NCBI GenBank assembly: GCA_965247125.1
Contig: CBDFGO010000003.1
Coordinates: forward strand, 1,426,001-1,490,000
Source of the DNA: CALBJU01 sp965247125
GTDB taxonomy: Bacteria > Bacteroidota > Rhodothermia > Rhodothermales > UBA10348
DNA: 64,000 nt
Direction: 5' to 3'
Shown here: one piece after another, positions 36,821 through 45,935 of the stretch
Position numbering within the stretch: the stretch's first letter is position 1
Layout of the letters: every line of letters begins with the position of its first letter
The notes under the pieces: model-generated
The model's input: only the letters and a program-made list of their open reading frames with translations
The model's database searches: none
What the model was told of the DNA's origin: nothing
Made by a program: the position numbers and the translations under genes

Positions 36821-36882
36821 CGGCCCATTTAAAAATGATACGGCCCACTCGAAAATGATACCCCCCATTCAAAAATGATACA
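36821..36882. repeat. Three tandem 20-bp repeats resembling an IS21-family end
   Basis: Exact 20-bp period: units at 36821-36840 (CGGCCCATTTAAAAATGATA), 36841-36860 and 36861-36880, all ending AAAATGATA, followed by CA at 36881-36882. Read on the minus strand this begins TGTATCATTTTTGAATGG and repeats TATCATTTT three times. Multiple subterminal repeats with a terminal 5'-CA-3' are what IS21-family ends look like. No istA/istB gene remains. The third unit's ATG (36875) is the only in-frame start available to tyrA. Confidence 0.85.
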
Positions 36883-37975
36883 GAGTGTAGCCATTATTGG
36901 AACCGGCCTCATGGGTGGATCCCTGGCGCTTGCGTTGCGCAACGCCCAACCCGATCTGGACATTATTGGTGTGGACCAACCGGCCATCCTGGAAATTGCA
37001 CTCAGTCGGGGAATTATAACGTCGTCACGCGTACGTGCCGAAGAGGCAGCTTCGATCGCTGATGTTGTCATTCTAGCCACTCCACTCTCTACTTCTGAAC
37101 GACTGCTGACAGAAATCGGCCCACACGTACGGCCTGGAGTAGTAGTGCACGACGTGTGCTCGGTGAAAGGTAGTATTGCTGAGATCGCGAATAATGTACT
37201 TTCGGACGAAGTATTGTTCGTAGGCGGCCACCCGATGACGGGCTCCGAAAAGGGCGGAATACGACATGCAGACGCGCTATTGTTTGAAAACGTGACCTAC
37301 ATATTGTGTCCCGAGGTGCGCGGTGAAGAGCAGTCCGCAGCCTACGGTCTGTTCACGGAACTACTCACGTCGACCGGTGCCAGGCTGCTGGAAATGGACG
37401 CGACCACACACGATAGAATAGCCGCCAGGGTAAGTCACCTTCCACAATTGTTATCCGTGTTGATGGTGAATCTTGCCTCGATCTCGCGTTCCAAGGATCG
37501 GGATCTTCTCGATTTGGCCGCCGGCGGGTTCAGAGACATGACTCGAATAGCCAGCTCACCATTTCCAATGTGGAGAGATATTCTGGAAGAGAATCGGGAA
37601 GAAGTACTCGACGCCCTTGCTGTATTCGAAGGGCTGCTGAAAGATCTGCGCCAGGATCTGACCCTCAGCGACCTCGATGCCATCGGCGAACGTTTTCGAG
37701 ACGCGGAACAGACGAGAGACTTTATTCCGGCCGACCGGAAGGGCTTTCTTCAGCCCCTTGCCGATGTGTACGTGTTCACGTCCGATAGACCGGGTGCACT
37801 TGTTGACATAACGGGATCCCTGTTTGATGCCGACCTCAGTATTAAGGACATTGAACTACTCAGAATTCGAGAAAGTACCGGCGGCACCTTCAGGTTGGGA
37901 TTTCGTACGATCGAAGAGGCCACGAAAGCCGTGAAGGTCCTATCTGAAAAAGGATTTTCGTCTTATCGTCTATGA
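36875..37975 (+). CDS. tyrA: Prephenate dehydrogenase with C-terminal ACT domain
   Basis: Converts prephenate to 4-hydroxyphenylpyruvate (tyrosine synthesis) with NAD(P). Seen in the 366-residue product: the nucleotide-binding AIIGTGLMGGSLALAL, DVVILATP, DVCSVKG, the catalytic-site GGHPMTGSEKGG with its His, and LPQLLSVLM, then a C-terminal ACT domain from about residue 295 (VYVFTSDRPGALVDITGSLFDADLSIKDIELL), likely binding tyrosine or phenylalanine for feedback control. It is not fused to chorismate mutase. The start ATG lies within the third 20-bp repeat; the next in-frame ATG would cut the NAD-binding motif, so no other start works. It heads a plus-strand run with gcvT, ftsK, purK and purE. 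Confidence 0.93.
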   Translation: MIQSVAIIGTGLMGGSLALALRNAQPDLDIIGVDQPAILEIALSRGIITSSRVRAEEAASIADVVILATPLSTSERLLTEIGPHVRPGVVVHDVCSVKGSIAEIANNVLSDEVLFVGGHPMTGSEKGGIRHADALLFENVTYILCPEVRGEEQSAAYGLFTELLTSTGARLLEMDATTHDRIAARVSHLPQLLSVLMVNLASISRSKDRDLLDLAAGGFRDMTRIASSPFPMWRDILEENREEVLDALAVFEGLLKDLRQDLTLSDLDAIGERFRDAEQTRDFIPADRKGFLQPLADVYVFTSDRPGALVDITGSLFDADLSIKDIELLRIRESTGGTFRLGFRTIEEATKAVKVLSEKGFSSYRL

Positions 37976-38126
37976 CGAACACGCCTATTATAAAAACGAC
38001 TCTGATGGACAATCCTCCCAAATCAAGAATTGAAAAAGGTGTCGATACAACGGAGGATTTGATTGCCAAATTTCAGCCGGAAACGTATCATCGCCGCCAT
38101 CAGTTTACATTCAAAACAGTCTCCCC

Positions 38127-39242
38127 GTGTCACAGGATCACCCATTGAAAGGAACGGCTCTTCACGACCGGCATGTCGCGCTCGGCGCCAAAATGGTCCC
38201 GTTCGCGGGTTTCAACATGCCCGTCATGTACTCGGGTATTATTGACGAGCACAACGCTGTTCGAAATGCGGCGGGAATCTTTGACGTGAGCCATATGGGA
38301 GAGGTATGGGTAAGCGGTCCAAACGCTTACAATTTCGTCCAGAATCTGGTGTCAAACGACATTTCAACGCTGTATGACGGAAAGGCGCAATACACCGTCA
38401 TGTGCCGCGAAGACGGAGGAATTGTGGATGACCTCCTCGTGTATCGCGTTTCAGCAGAGCGCTACCTGTTGGTCATTAACGCGTCAAACATCGAGGGAGA
38501 CCTCCGCTGGATGCGCTCACAGAATCAGGTCGGTGCAGAACTGAATGACGCGAGCGACGTCACCGGTCTGCTTGCCCTGCAGGGCCCCGCCTCGTTCGGC
38601 GTTCTGAAGGCCGCGATCGGCTTCGATGCTTCCGACCTGAAGTACTATCACTTCGTCATTCCGGCTGAAAATCAATTTATGGGGATCAGCGATCTGATCA
38701 TCTCCAGAACCGGATATACCGGCGAACAGGGCGTGGAGATCTATTGCAGTTCCAATAATCTTGCCCAGGTCTGGGACATATTGATGTCTGCAGGCAGCGA
38801 CTTCGACCTGAAACCCATCGGGCTTGGAGCACGAGACACCCTCCGGCTGGAGAGTGGCTTCTGTCTGTATGGAAACGATATATCGACGGATACCAATCCG
38901 CTTGAGGCCGGTCTTGGCTGGATTACCAAGCTGTCCGGCGATTCTTTCGTAGGCAAATCGTCAATCCTGAAAATGAAGGAAGAGGGTCCTTCCCGGAAAC
39001 TCGTCGGATTTGTTGTTGAAGAACGGGGAATTCCCCGATCAGGCTATGACATCTGCAATGATGAAGGCGCGGTCATCGGGCAGGTCACCAGCGGAACCCA
39101 ATCTCCGGTCCTGGGAAAAGGAATTGGGCTCGGATATGTGGAAAACAATAGTGCCTATACCGCGGAGGGGTCTCCCATCGGCATTGCCGCTCGCGGGCGA
39201 ACTTTCAAGGCGCGGGTAAAAAAACCGCCATTCCACAAGTAA
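38127..39242 (+). CDS. gcvT: Aminomethyltransferase (glycine cleavage T protein)
   Basis: The T protein of the glycine cleavage system, making 5,10-methylene-THF and ammonia from the aminomethyl-lipoyl H protein. The 371-residue length fits. Seen: GAKMVPFAGFNMPVMY, DVSHMGEV with the catalytic Asp-His region, ALQGPAS, SRTGYTGEQGVEIYC, GARDTLRLESGFCLYGND and NPLEAGLGW, and the C-terminal SGTQSPVLGKGIGLGYV. The start is GTG at 38127; no ATG is available in frame upstream. No glycine riboswitch or other gcv gene is next to it; the P and H genes are elsewhere. The 151-bp gap after tyrA contains only a doubtful 47-codon frame. Confidence 0.97.
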   Translation: MSQDHPLKGTALHDRHVALGAKMVPFAGFNMPVMYSGIIDEHNAVRNAAGIFDVSHMGEVWVSGPNAYNFVQNLVSNDISTLYDGKAQYTVMCREDGGIVDDLLVYRVSAERYLLVINASNIEGDLRWMRSQNQVGAELNDASDVTGLLALQGPASFGVLKAAIGFDASDLKYYHFVIPAENQFMGISDLIISRTGYTGEQGVEIYCSSNNLAQVWDILMSAGSDFDLKPIGLGARDTLRLESGFCLYGNDISTDTNPLEAGLGWITKLSGDSFVGKSSILKMKEEGPSRKLVGFVVEERGIPRSGYDICNDEGAVIGQVTSGTQSPVLGKGIGLGYVENNSAYTAEGSPIGIAARGRTFKARVKKPPFHK

Positions 39243-39292
39243 GTGATAGCGTTCACGTTGGCGCGTAGATCAAGAACTGCGTAGATTCAGGC

Positions 39293-41734
39293 ATGCCGAC
39301 AACCGTACAAAAACGAAAACCGGGACGCTCTTCGAAAAGCAAGCCAAAACCTCTCGTATCCGCTCAGAGGAAGAGGGAAATTCTCGGCTTGGTTCTCATC
39401 GTGATTTGCGTCCTCATCGCCCTTTCCGTGTTCAGCTACGATCAGGCAGATGATCTCCTGGCGCGCCGATTCTCGTGGGATTCTATTTTTTCTCCGGGAG
39501 CGAGGAATGCGACAAATGCCCTCGGGTTGACTGGCGCAGCGATCGCGCGCCTGCTGGTTCCCGGTTTTCTGGGATACTGTGTGCTGCTGCTTCCTGCAGT
39601 CGGAAGCGTCTGGGGATACAACTGGCTAAGGCACAGGACTTCTGAGCATCTCAAACTTGCGACACTTCTGATATTTGCAGGCGCCTATCTGTCAGCGACG
39701 TTTTTTGGATGGCTCACCATGTCCCTTGAATCTGATCTATTATTGTGGAGCGGAGCGTGGGGCCTGGGCACCGCGGGATGGATGCAAAGAGTCTTCGGAG
39801 GAACAGGATCACTGATACTGATCCTCGCAACCTTACTTGTGACTTCTCTTCTGCTCATCGACAGAGACATTCAGCGCTCGATGGATCGAATTGAGAGTCG
39901 ATTCAGCGCGGTTCGCGATGGGCTCGGTGGCTGGTGGACTGGAAGAAAGGACCGAAAAGCGGCCAAGATTGCTGCCCAGGAGCAGCTTCTCGAAGAAAAA
40001 CAGCGTACGCGAGAATCTCAAATCAAAGATGAGGCCAGGCAGCGTCAGGAAGCCCGACTACGACCTGCAGGAAAAAAAGAGACAGATGCCCCCGTACCAA
40101 AGGCTCGTGTGCCTGAACCGTCCCAAGACAACCCAGTCAAGCCCTCTTCTGTAGCAGAGGATTCTCAAGATTCCGTCGACGGACCCGAAATAGTTGTCCA
40201 CGAACAGGTTGAGGAAGAAAAAGCTAAGCGACCATCCAGAAACGTGCTTTCCAGCGCCAACTACAGCTTTAAGCAACCGGGTCTGGATCTCTTGGAGGAA
40301 GGCGGAGAGTCCTCCCACCTCATCGACTACGAAGAGCTCGAAGAAAACAAACAGATTCTGCTGGACAAACTGGCCATCTACAATATTGAGATCATTGGTA
40401 TCGACGCGATCGTTGGACCTACGGTGACGTTGTTTGAACTGACTCCAGCTCCCGGAGTGAAGATCAGCCGGATCACTGCGCTGGAGAATGATCTCGCGAT
40501 GGCTCTCGCCGCCAAAGGAATCCGCATGATCGCCCCCATTCCGGGCAAATCCGCTATCGGGGTGGAAATTCCCAATCGCCACCGCGAGCTGGTCAGGATC
40601 AGGGATATCATCGAAACAAAGGCGTTTCAGGAGCACGACATGGAATTGCCACTCATCCTAGGCAAGTCCATCGAAGGCGAAACGGTCTTGCAGGACCTGA
40701 CGAAAATGCCCCACGTCTTGATTGCTGGTGCAACCGGTTCTGGGAAATCTGTAGGCGTCAACACCTTCATCGCCGGCCTTCTCTTTTCTGTCCCCCCTTC
40801 TCTTTTGAAATTCGTCCTGATCGATCCCAAAAAAATTGAGCTGTCAGCATACGCCCGCATCGCTTCTCACTATGTCGCGATGCTTCCGGAATCGGATGAT
40901 GCCATCATTACAGATTTTTCTCAGGCCCTGGGAACGCTGAAGAGCTGTGAGAAAGAAATGGAAGGTCGATACGATCTTCTGTCTATGGCTGGAGTCCGAT
41001 CCGTGAAGGAATATAATGAGCGCTTCCGCAAAGGCGGATTGAGCGAGGAAGATGGCCATAGGCTACTCCCCTACATCGTCGTAATTGTAGACGAACTTGC
41101 GGACCTGATGATGACCGCGGGAAAGGACATCGAGGGACCCATCGCCAGATTGGCGCAGATGGCTCGCGCCGTCGGAATCCACCTTATCCTTGCGACGCAA
41201 CGCCCTTCTGTAGATGTCATAACGGGATTGATCAAAGCGAACTTCCCTTCTCGGATCGCCTTTCAAGTTGCTTCCAAGATTGATTCTCGCACCATTCTGG
41301 ATCAAAATGGTGCCGAAGGACTGGTTGGAAACGGAGATTTGCTGTATATGTTGGGTTCGCGTATCAATCGCCTGCAGGGTCCGTTTGTATCGGATGCGGA
41401 AATTGACCTGATCACTGGATTTATTAGTGATCAGGAGGGACCCGGGCCCTACCTCCTTCCTTCGATTGAGGAAGATTCCGGCCCTGCTTCCCTGGCTGGA
41501 AGCGGAGGAGGCCCACAGGACGAACTGTTTGAAGATGCGGCTCGAATCATTGTTCGGGCACAACAGGGTTCCGTGTCGCTACTCCAACGAAAACTTTCTG
41601 TAGGATACTCGCGCGCGGCTCGCATTGTAGACCAGTTGGAAGACGCGGGCATCGTAGGACCTTTCGAAGGGTCAAAAGCTCGCCAGGTACTCGTTGAAGA
41701 CGAACCCATGTTGGAGCAACTGCTCTCTCAGTAA
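39293..41734 (+). CDS. ftsK: DNA translocase FtsK/SpoIIIE
   Basis: An 813-residue septal DNA pump used to clear chromosome ends at division. N-terminal membrane domain with four helices (about residues 25-180; for example ILGLVLIVICVLIALSVF and LILILATLLVTSLLLI), a charged linker (about 200-320) shorter than in E. coli, then the motor: Walker A GATGSGKSVGVNTF, Walker B IVVIVDELADLMM, and ATQRPSVDVITGLIKANFPSRIAFQV. The C-terminal gamma winged helix, which reads KOPS/SRS polarity, is intact (SVSLLQRKLSVGYSRAARIVDQLE; ending in ARQVLV). The ATG at 39293 follows gcvT by 50 bp on the same strand and is likely co-transcribed. Confidence 0.97.
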   Translation: MPTTVQKRKPGRSSKSKPKPLVSAQRKREILGLVLIVICVLIALSVFSYDQADDLLARRFSWDSIFSPGARNATNALGLTGAAIARLLVPGFLGYCVLLLPAVGSVWGYNWLRHRTSEHLKLATLLIFAGAYLSATFFGWLTMSLESDLLLWSGAWGLGTAGWMQRVFGGTGSLILILATLLVTSLLLIDRDIQRSMDRIESRFSAVRDGLGGWWTGRKDRKAAKIAAQEQLLEEKQRTRESQIKDEARQRQEARLRPAGKKETDAPVPKARVPEPSQDNPVKPSSVAEDSQDSVDGPEIVVHEQVEEEKAKRPSRNVLSSANYSFKQPGLDLLEEGGESSHLIDYEELEENKQILLDKLAIYNIEIIGIDAIVGPTVTLFELTPAPGVKISRITALENDLAMALAAKGIRMIAPIPGKSAIGVEIPNRHRELVRIRDIIETKAFQEHDMELPLILGKSIEGETVLQDLTKMPHVLIAGATGSGKSVGVNTFIAGLLFSVPPSLLKFVLIDPKKIELSAYARIASHYVAMLPESDDAIITDFSQALGTLKSCEKEMEGRYDLLSMAGVRSVKEYNERFRKGGLSEEDGHRLLPYIVVIVDELADLMMTAGKDIEGPIARLAQMARAVGIHLILATQRPSVDVITGLIKANFPSRIAFQVASKIDSRTILDQNGAEGLVGNGDLLYMLGSRINRLQGPFVSDAEIDLITGFISDQEGPGPYLLPSIEEDSGPASLAGSGGGPQDELFEDAARIIVRAQQGSVSLLQRKLSVGYSRAARIVDQLEDAGIVGPFEGSKARQVLVEDEPMLEQLLSQ

Positions 41735-41745
41735 GCCCAAAGCTG

Positions 41746-42891
41746 TTGACTACCACCTATACCTCTTTTCCGACGATCGGCATCCTGGGTGGGGGCCAAC
41801 TCGGAAGAATGACTGCCCTCGCTGCACTGCGGATGGGAATGAATGTGAAAACGCTCTCGCCCGAGCCCGCAGGTCCTGTATCCTCGCTTGGAATTTCTCA
41901 GGTCGGCGACTGGAATGACGAAAAGGTGATGCGGCGCTTTCTTGATGGCTGCGATGTGATCACCGTCGAAAGTGAGTGGGCTCCGGTTGAACTGGCTGAA
42001 CATGTTTCTCAGGGCGTCATCCCGGTCTGGCCCTCTTCGGTGACCGTTAAAGCAATTCGCCACAAAGGCCGCCAAAAATCGAAACTGAACTCTGTTGGAA
42101 TTCCGCAAGCTGACTACCGTGCCTGTGAAAGCCTTGACGAAGCGATCACGGCGCTCGACCAGTTTGGGGGTAAGGCGATGGCCAAAAAATATGAGGGCTC
42201 TTACGACGGTTATGGGAACGCCGCTGTAACATCACATGATGGTATGCGGGCCGCGTGGGAAAAGCTTTCCGGAGCAGACGGGCTTCTAGTCGAATCATTT
42301 GTGCCGTTTGTCAAAGAGATTGCCATTTTAGTCGCCCGGTCTCCGTCTGGGGCGTCTGTAGTATACCCGGTGGTTGACACGGAGCAGCGCGAGCACAGAT
42401 GCCATGCGGTCAGTGTCCCGGCTCAGATTTCTTCGGGCTGCGCCGAGATGGCCAGAAATGTAGCCATAACGGCTGCCGACGCCGTTGAATCTGTCGGTAT
42501 CCTCGGCGTGGAGCTATTCGAAATGGCTGACGGCAGCATCCTGCTGAATGAGCTGGCCCCCCGACCTCACAACACCGGTCATTACACCATCGAGGCCTGC
42601 CACACTTCGCAGTTTGAGAACCACGCCAGAGCCATTCTCGACTATCCCCTCGGAGATCCATCGCTGAGAGTACCGGCGGCGGCCATGGTGAATATACTGG
42701 GCCATCGAAAGGGACAGGTTCAGACCGAGGGGTACTCGGAGTCTCTCGACATGTCTCGTGCAACCATTCACCTCTATGGAAAATTTGAATCTCGTCCGCA
42801 ACGCAAAATGGGACACGTAACGGTAACTGCTGACGACGTACATTCAGCCCGAAAGGAGGCGGAAGCTGCTGCTGCTTTCGTAAAACTTTAA
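41746..42891 (+). CDS. purK: 5-(carboxyamino)imidazole ribonucleotide synthase
   Basis: ATP-grasp ligase that carboxylates AIR to N5-CAIR in purine synthesis. Seen in the 381 residues: IGILGGGQLGRMTALAA, TVESEWAPVELAEHV, GGKAMAKKYEGSYDGYGN (the ATP-contacting grasp loop), VVDTEQREHRCHA, and LNELAPRPHNTGHYTIEAC with metal-binding residues. The start is TTG at 41746, 11 bp after the ftsK stop, and no ATG is available in frame before the first beta strand. purE follows 17 bp later, so purK and purE form a unit, the usual pairing but with K first. Confidence 0.97.
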   Translation: MTTTYTSFPTIGILGGGQLGRMTALAALRMGMNVKTLSPEPAGPVSSLGISQVGDWNDEKVMRRFLDGCDVITVESEWAPVELAEHVSQGVIPVWPSSVTVKAIRHKGRQKSKLNSVGIPQADYRACESLDEAITALDQFGGKAMAKKYEGSYDGYGNAAVTSHDGMRAAWEKLSGADGLLVESFVPFVKEIAILVARSPSGASVVYPVVDTEQREHRCHAVSVPAQISSGCAEMARNVAITAADAVESVGILGVELFEMADGSILLNELAPRPHNTGHYTIEACHTSQFENHARAILDYPLGDPSLRVPAAAMVNILGHRKGQVQTEGYSESLDMSRATIHLYGKFESRPQRKMGHVTVTADDVHSARKEAEAAAAFVKL

Positions 42892-42908
42892 CTTTCTGAT
42901 CTTAGCAC

Positions 42909-43421
42909 ATGTCCAGCAACGACCACGTCCTAGTCGGCATCGCGATGGGGAGTCAATCGGATTGGCCCATCATGGAAGCGGCTGCCGATATTCTGGCCGA
43001 GTTTGGGGTGGCATTTGAGGCGAGGGTTCTGTCCGCTCATCGCACTCCTGAAGCAATGACAGAGTACGCGCAGGGCGCCGCCGGCAGAGGATTGAAGGTC
43101 ATTATCGCCGGAGCTGGCGGTGCTGCGCATCTGCCCGGGATGATTGCTGCATCGACCGCCCTACCCGTGATCGGTGTACCGGTCCCTACAAAGAATCTGA
43201 AAGGAATGGATTCCCTGCTGTCTATCGTGCAGATGCCCGCGGGCGTTCCCGTGGCAACCGTGTCGATCGGGGGTGCGAAAAACGCAGGCCTCCTCGCGCT
43301 GCAAATCCTGGGAACGTCGAATTCCGTCCTGATGGAGAGTATTCAGACCTACAAAGCGTCCCTGAAGAGTCTCGTGCGCGACATGGACCAGGCAGTATCT
43401 GAAGCTGCCTCAGCCAAGTAA
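42909..43421 (+). CDS. purE: N5-CAIR mutase
   Basis: A class I PurE moving the carboxylate of N5-CAIR to C4 (CAIR). The 170-residue protein shows the family start VGIAMGSQSDWPIM, the catalytic His in ARVLSAHRTPEAM, and GAGGAAHLPGMIAASTALPVIGVPV with the conserved glycine-rich turn. Pairing with PurK in the same operon supports the class I (bacterial two-enzyme) route. It is the last gene of the tyrA-gcvT-ftsK-purK-purE run and converges with the GWxTD gene; a 14-bp palindrome (43472-43485) covers the latter's stop codon. Confidence 0.98.
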   Translation: MSSNDHVLVGIAMGSQSDWPIMEAAADILAEFGVAFEARVLSAHRTPEAMTEYAQGAAGRGLKVIIAGAGGAAHLPGMIAASTALPVIGVPVPTKNLKGMDSLLSIVQMPAGVPVATVSIGGAKNAGLLALQILGTSNSVLMESIQTYKASLKSLVRDMDQAVSEAASAK

Positions 43422-43484
43422 CGGGACCTTGGTGAAATATATCTTCAAGGCTATTGAAAGGCCGTTCTCCCACCTGAGCTCAGG

Positions 43485-45923
43485 TTATTCCAGGAACAGA
43501 TCCCTCTTCATCTCGACGTCTCTTCCGGAATTCTCATCTTTGATTTTCACCGTCAACGTGTATAGACCAGATTCCTGATTTTCTGCATCCAGGATGAGAT
43601 ACTGTCCATCTTCAGTGGCTTCGATGGTGATTGGAACACCGGTAGATACGCCGCCCCCTCCACCTCCGAACAGATTCCGAACGGCACGAGAAAATCCACT
43701 TCCGGTTTCTTTTGGCGTCAGGACCGCTTCGACTTCATATCTGGCGGTTCCGTCGCTTCCCATTTCCAGATTGTAAACTTCGAAATAGATGTAGATGGGC
43801 TGGTCTGAGCCAAACACCGTCCAGGGAGCTGGCTGGATAGACAGGCCATTTCGGAGAATATCAGCATTACCGATTCGAGTGTTGTCATCGACCTCTTCAA
43901 TCCGGTATGCCAGAAGAATGTCGGATAACATCAGGCGTTCGCCCGAGAAGTCCTGAACCTCGACTTTTCTGCGTTGAACAGCCACCGTTCCTCCTCCGGA
44001 GGTTTCGAATTCAACCGAGATTTCGTGAGTTCCCGAAGGTGTGCTCAGATGTTGCGTATCAACCCACAAGTTGGATTCGTCAAACCGCACAACCTGAGCC
44101 GTCGGCAAGCCATAAATTGTTCTTCGCCGTTCCACTAACATGTCCCGATTTTCAGCAACAACGAACGTACCTGCATTGGCCGTGATGTTAATGAACTCTT
44201 GATCCGGATCGTAGCTGTCCGTGATCGGAATCGCGTAGTTCACATAGACATCCGCCTTGTCGTTCGCGCCTCTAAACGAGGCAACAGCGAACGGTAACTC
44301 TATCTGACGTCCCGGAGCTTCGTACACGTAGCGCTCTGGGGTCTTGTTGATCGTCTCGGCAGCCTTGATCGTGTAATCATTGACCCACGGAAGAGCACCT
44401 CCGGCCAGTTCGGCTGCGGAAGGACTGTACAATCTGAATTCTCCGTTCCTGAAAGGATCTTCAAATACAAACTTGAAATCACCGTAATTCCAGATGTTGA
44501 TCGTGTTGGCCTCTTCGAACATGTCGAAGCCTGAGCCGTATCGGCCTACCTGAAGGGCGAGTCCCGAGTCCCCGTCCGGATCGTTCGCAGATCCCGCTTT
44601 GGCGGGTGTTCCCATTCCTACTCCCGAAGTGGAATTGGGGATTATGATAACATCGCCATTTGGCACTCCGTATCTTACCAGTATCTGCCCGCGCTGGGTA
44701 TTCCATCCCTTCAGATTCACCGCTGTAGAACCGTACAGAAGATCAGCATAGGTGAGACGAGCATAATGCTCAATTTTTCGCTCATTGTAGGGGGTGAGGT
44801 AGCGAGGGTCTTTCGAAATCCAGAACCGGGCCGTATACGCCGCTTCATCCGCTTCATAAAGCTCCAACTCGCTTTTGGGAAGGATATTTTTCAGGTGTGA
44901 ATAGGCATACACCGTCTCTTCATCCATGAAACGGAATGAGGTCTCGAAAGATTTTGACGCCGCCTCCAAATTCCCAGCGTGGTAATGTGCATACCCCAGA
45001 TAGGTCCACAATTCGGGGTCCTCAGGAAAAAATACATACATCGAAGAAAGCATCTGCAGCGCAGAGTCGTACTCACCCTTCAGCGAATATATTTCCATGA
45101 GATGATCATAGACCGAGCGTTGTCGCGGATCGGATTCCAGCGATGCATTCAGATGAACGATTGCCTTATCGTAGGCTATCTGAGCTCTGCCTGACAGGTC
45201 GATGACCGAAATTCCCTGTGCTTCCAGAGCGTCCACATCGAATTCATCTGCCATAAAGACAGAGTTAGGATTCCACGCAACTCCAGCCGACTCAAGCAGC
45301 TGAGGCACTTCCTCCTCGATGATGCCACCATTGGCGCGATCGTACTCGTTGGCCTGATCGACCAGATACCCCGCCATAGGGTCATATTCGTTCGAGCTTC
45401 TGTATTCTGCCCTGAGAAAATCAAGGGTGGGAAACATCAGCGCATTACGATAGCGCCAGAAATCGCGAATGAAAGCAGCGCCGAGTTCTTCATGAGCGAA
45501 TGAATTTGTGTCATCAAACTCAAGAATTTCCTTGGCCAGTCTTCGTCGCCGGGCCTCTCGAGACTTGTCGACCATGAAAAGAACTGAATCTTCCCTGAGC
45601 TGCTGGAGCAATGCCACCATATACTGGACATTTTCAGGTTCAATCAGCAGGGCGGCTTCCAACTCTTTTCCAGCCCGTTTGGCGTCACGCAGATCCGTTT
45701 CCCAGTAGAGACGTGCAAGGAGAAAATGTGCTTCAGCGTTCTGGTCGTCCATTTTAACGGCCTTCTCAAACAGGGTCGCGGCCTCTGCATACTCTCCGCC
45801 TCGGAATGCCATGATGCCCGCCGTCATTTCATCTATATCCTGCGCGGATGAAAAGGGTACGAGCAACATCGCCAAAACAGCGACAAAAGTTATTTTGGAA
45901 GTCATTTTGAGGGATCTGGTCAT
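43485..45923 (-). CDS. GWxTD-domain TPR protein (larger copy)
   Basis: An 812-residue exported protein. A signal peptide (ITFVAVLAMLLVPFSSA, cleaved near residue 27) is followed by TPR-like repeats at about 30-110 (AGIMAFRGGEYAEAATLFEKA; LLARLYWETD) and 265-345 (YSLKGEYDSALQMLSSMY, LGYAHYHAGNLEAASKSFE). The GWxTD-type domain comes next at about 375-450 (YNERKIEHYARLTYADLLYG, then LKGWNTQRGQILVRYGVPNG), and a C-terminal beta-rich part with a Gly-rich loop. The GWxTD family is of unknown function, mostly Bacteroidota and Acidobacteria. It is the last gene of an operon with the TonB receptor, DUF4249-type lipoprotein and another GWxTD protein. The small intergenic distance (12 bp) supports co-transcription. 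Confidence 0.82.
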   Translation of the reverse strand: MTRSLKMTSKITFVAVLAMLLVPFSSAQDIDEMTAGIMAFRGGEYAEAATLFEKAVKMDDQNAEAHFLLARLYWETDLRDAKRAGKELEAALLIEPENVQYMVALLQQLREDSVLFMVDKSREARRRRLAKEILEFDDTNSFAHEELGAAFIRDFWRYRNALMFPTLDFLRAEYRSSNEYDPMAGYLVDQANEYDRANGGIIEEEVPQLLESAGVAWNPNSVFMADEFDVDALEAQGISVIDLSGRAQIAYDKAIVHLNASLESDPRQRSVYDHLMEIYSLKGEYDSALQMLSSMYVFFPEDPELWTYLGYAHYHAGNLEAASKSFETSFRFMDEETVYAYSHLKNILPKSELELYEADEAAYTARFWISKDPRYLTPYNERKIEHYARLTYADLLYGSTAVNLKGWNTQRGQILVRYGVPNGDVIIIPNSTSGVGMGTPAKAGSANDPDGDSGLALQVGRYGSGFDMFEEANTINIWNYGDFKFVFEDPFRNGEFRLYSPSAAELAGGALPWVNDYTIKAAETINKTPERYVYEAPGRQIELPFAVASFRGANDKADVYVNYAIPITDSYDPDQEFINITANAGTFVVAENRDMLVERRRTIYGLPTAQVVRFDESNLWVDTQHLSTPSGTHEISVEFETSGGGTVAVQRRKVEVQDFSGERLMLSDILLAYRIEEVDDNTRIGNADILRNGLSIQPAPWTVFGSDQPIYIYFEVYNLEMGSDGTARYEVEAVLTPKETGSGFSRAVRNLFGGGGGGVSTGVPITIEATEDGQYLILDAENQESGLYTLTVKIKDENSGRDVEMKRDLFLE

Positions 45924-45935
45924 AGTATGATCCTG

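Noticed and set aside
37976..38126. Glycine riboswitch ahead of gcvT
   Set aside because: The 151-bp gap lacks the GGAGAG-type cores and tandem aptamer layout.
38005..38148. 47-codon frame between tyrA and gcvT
   Set aside because: It overlaps the gcvT start by 22 bp, has no recognisable motif and no Shine-Dalgarno; not enough support.
43472..43485. 14-bp palindrome ACCTGAGCTCAGGT at the GWxTD stop
   Set aside because: It could act as a weak stem, but it has no loop or T-run on either strand, so I do not call a terminator.
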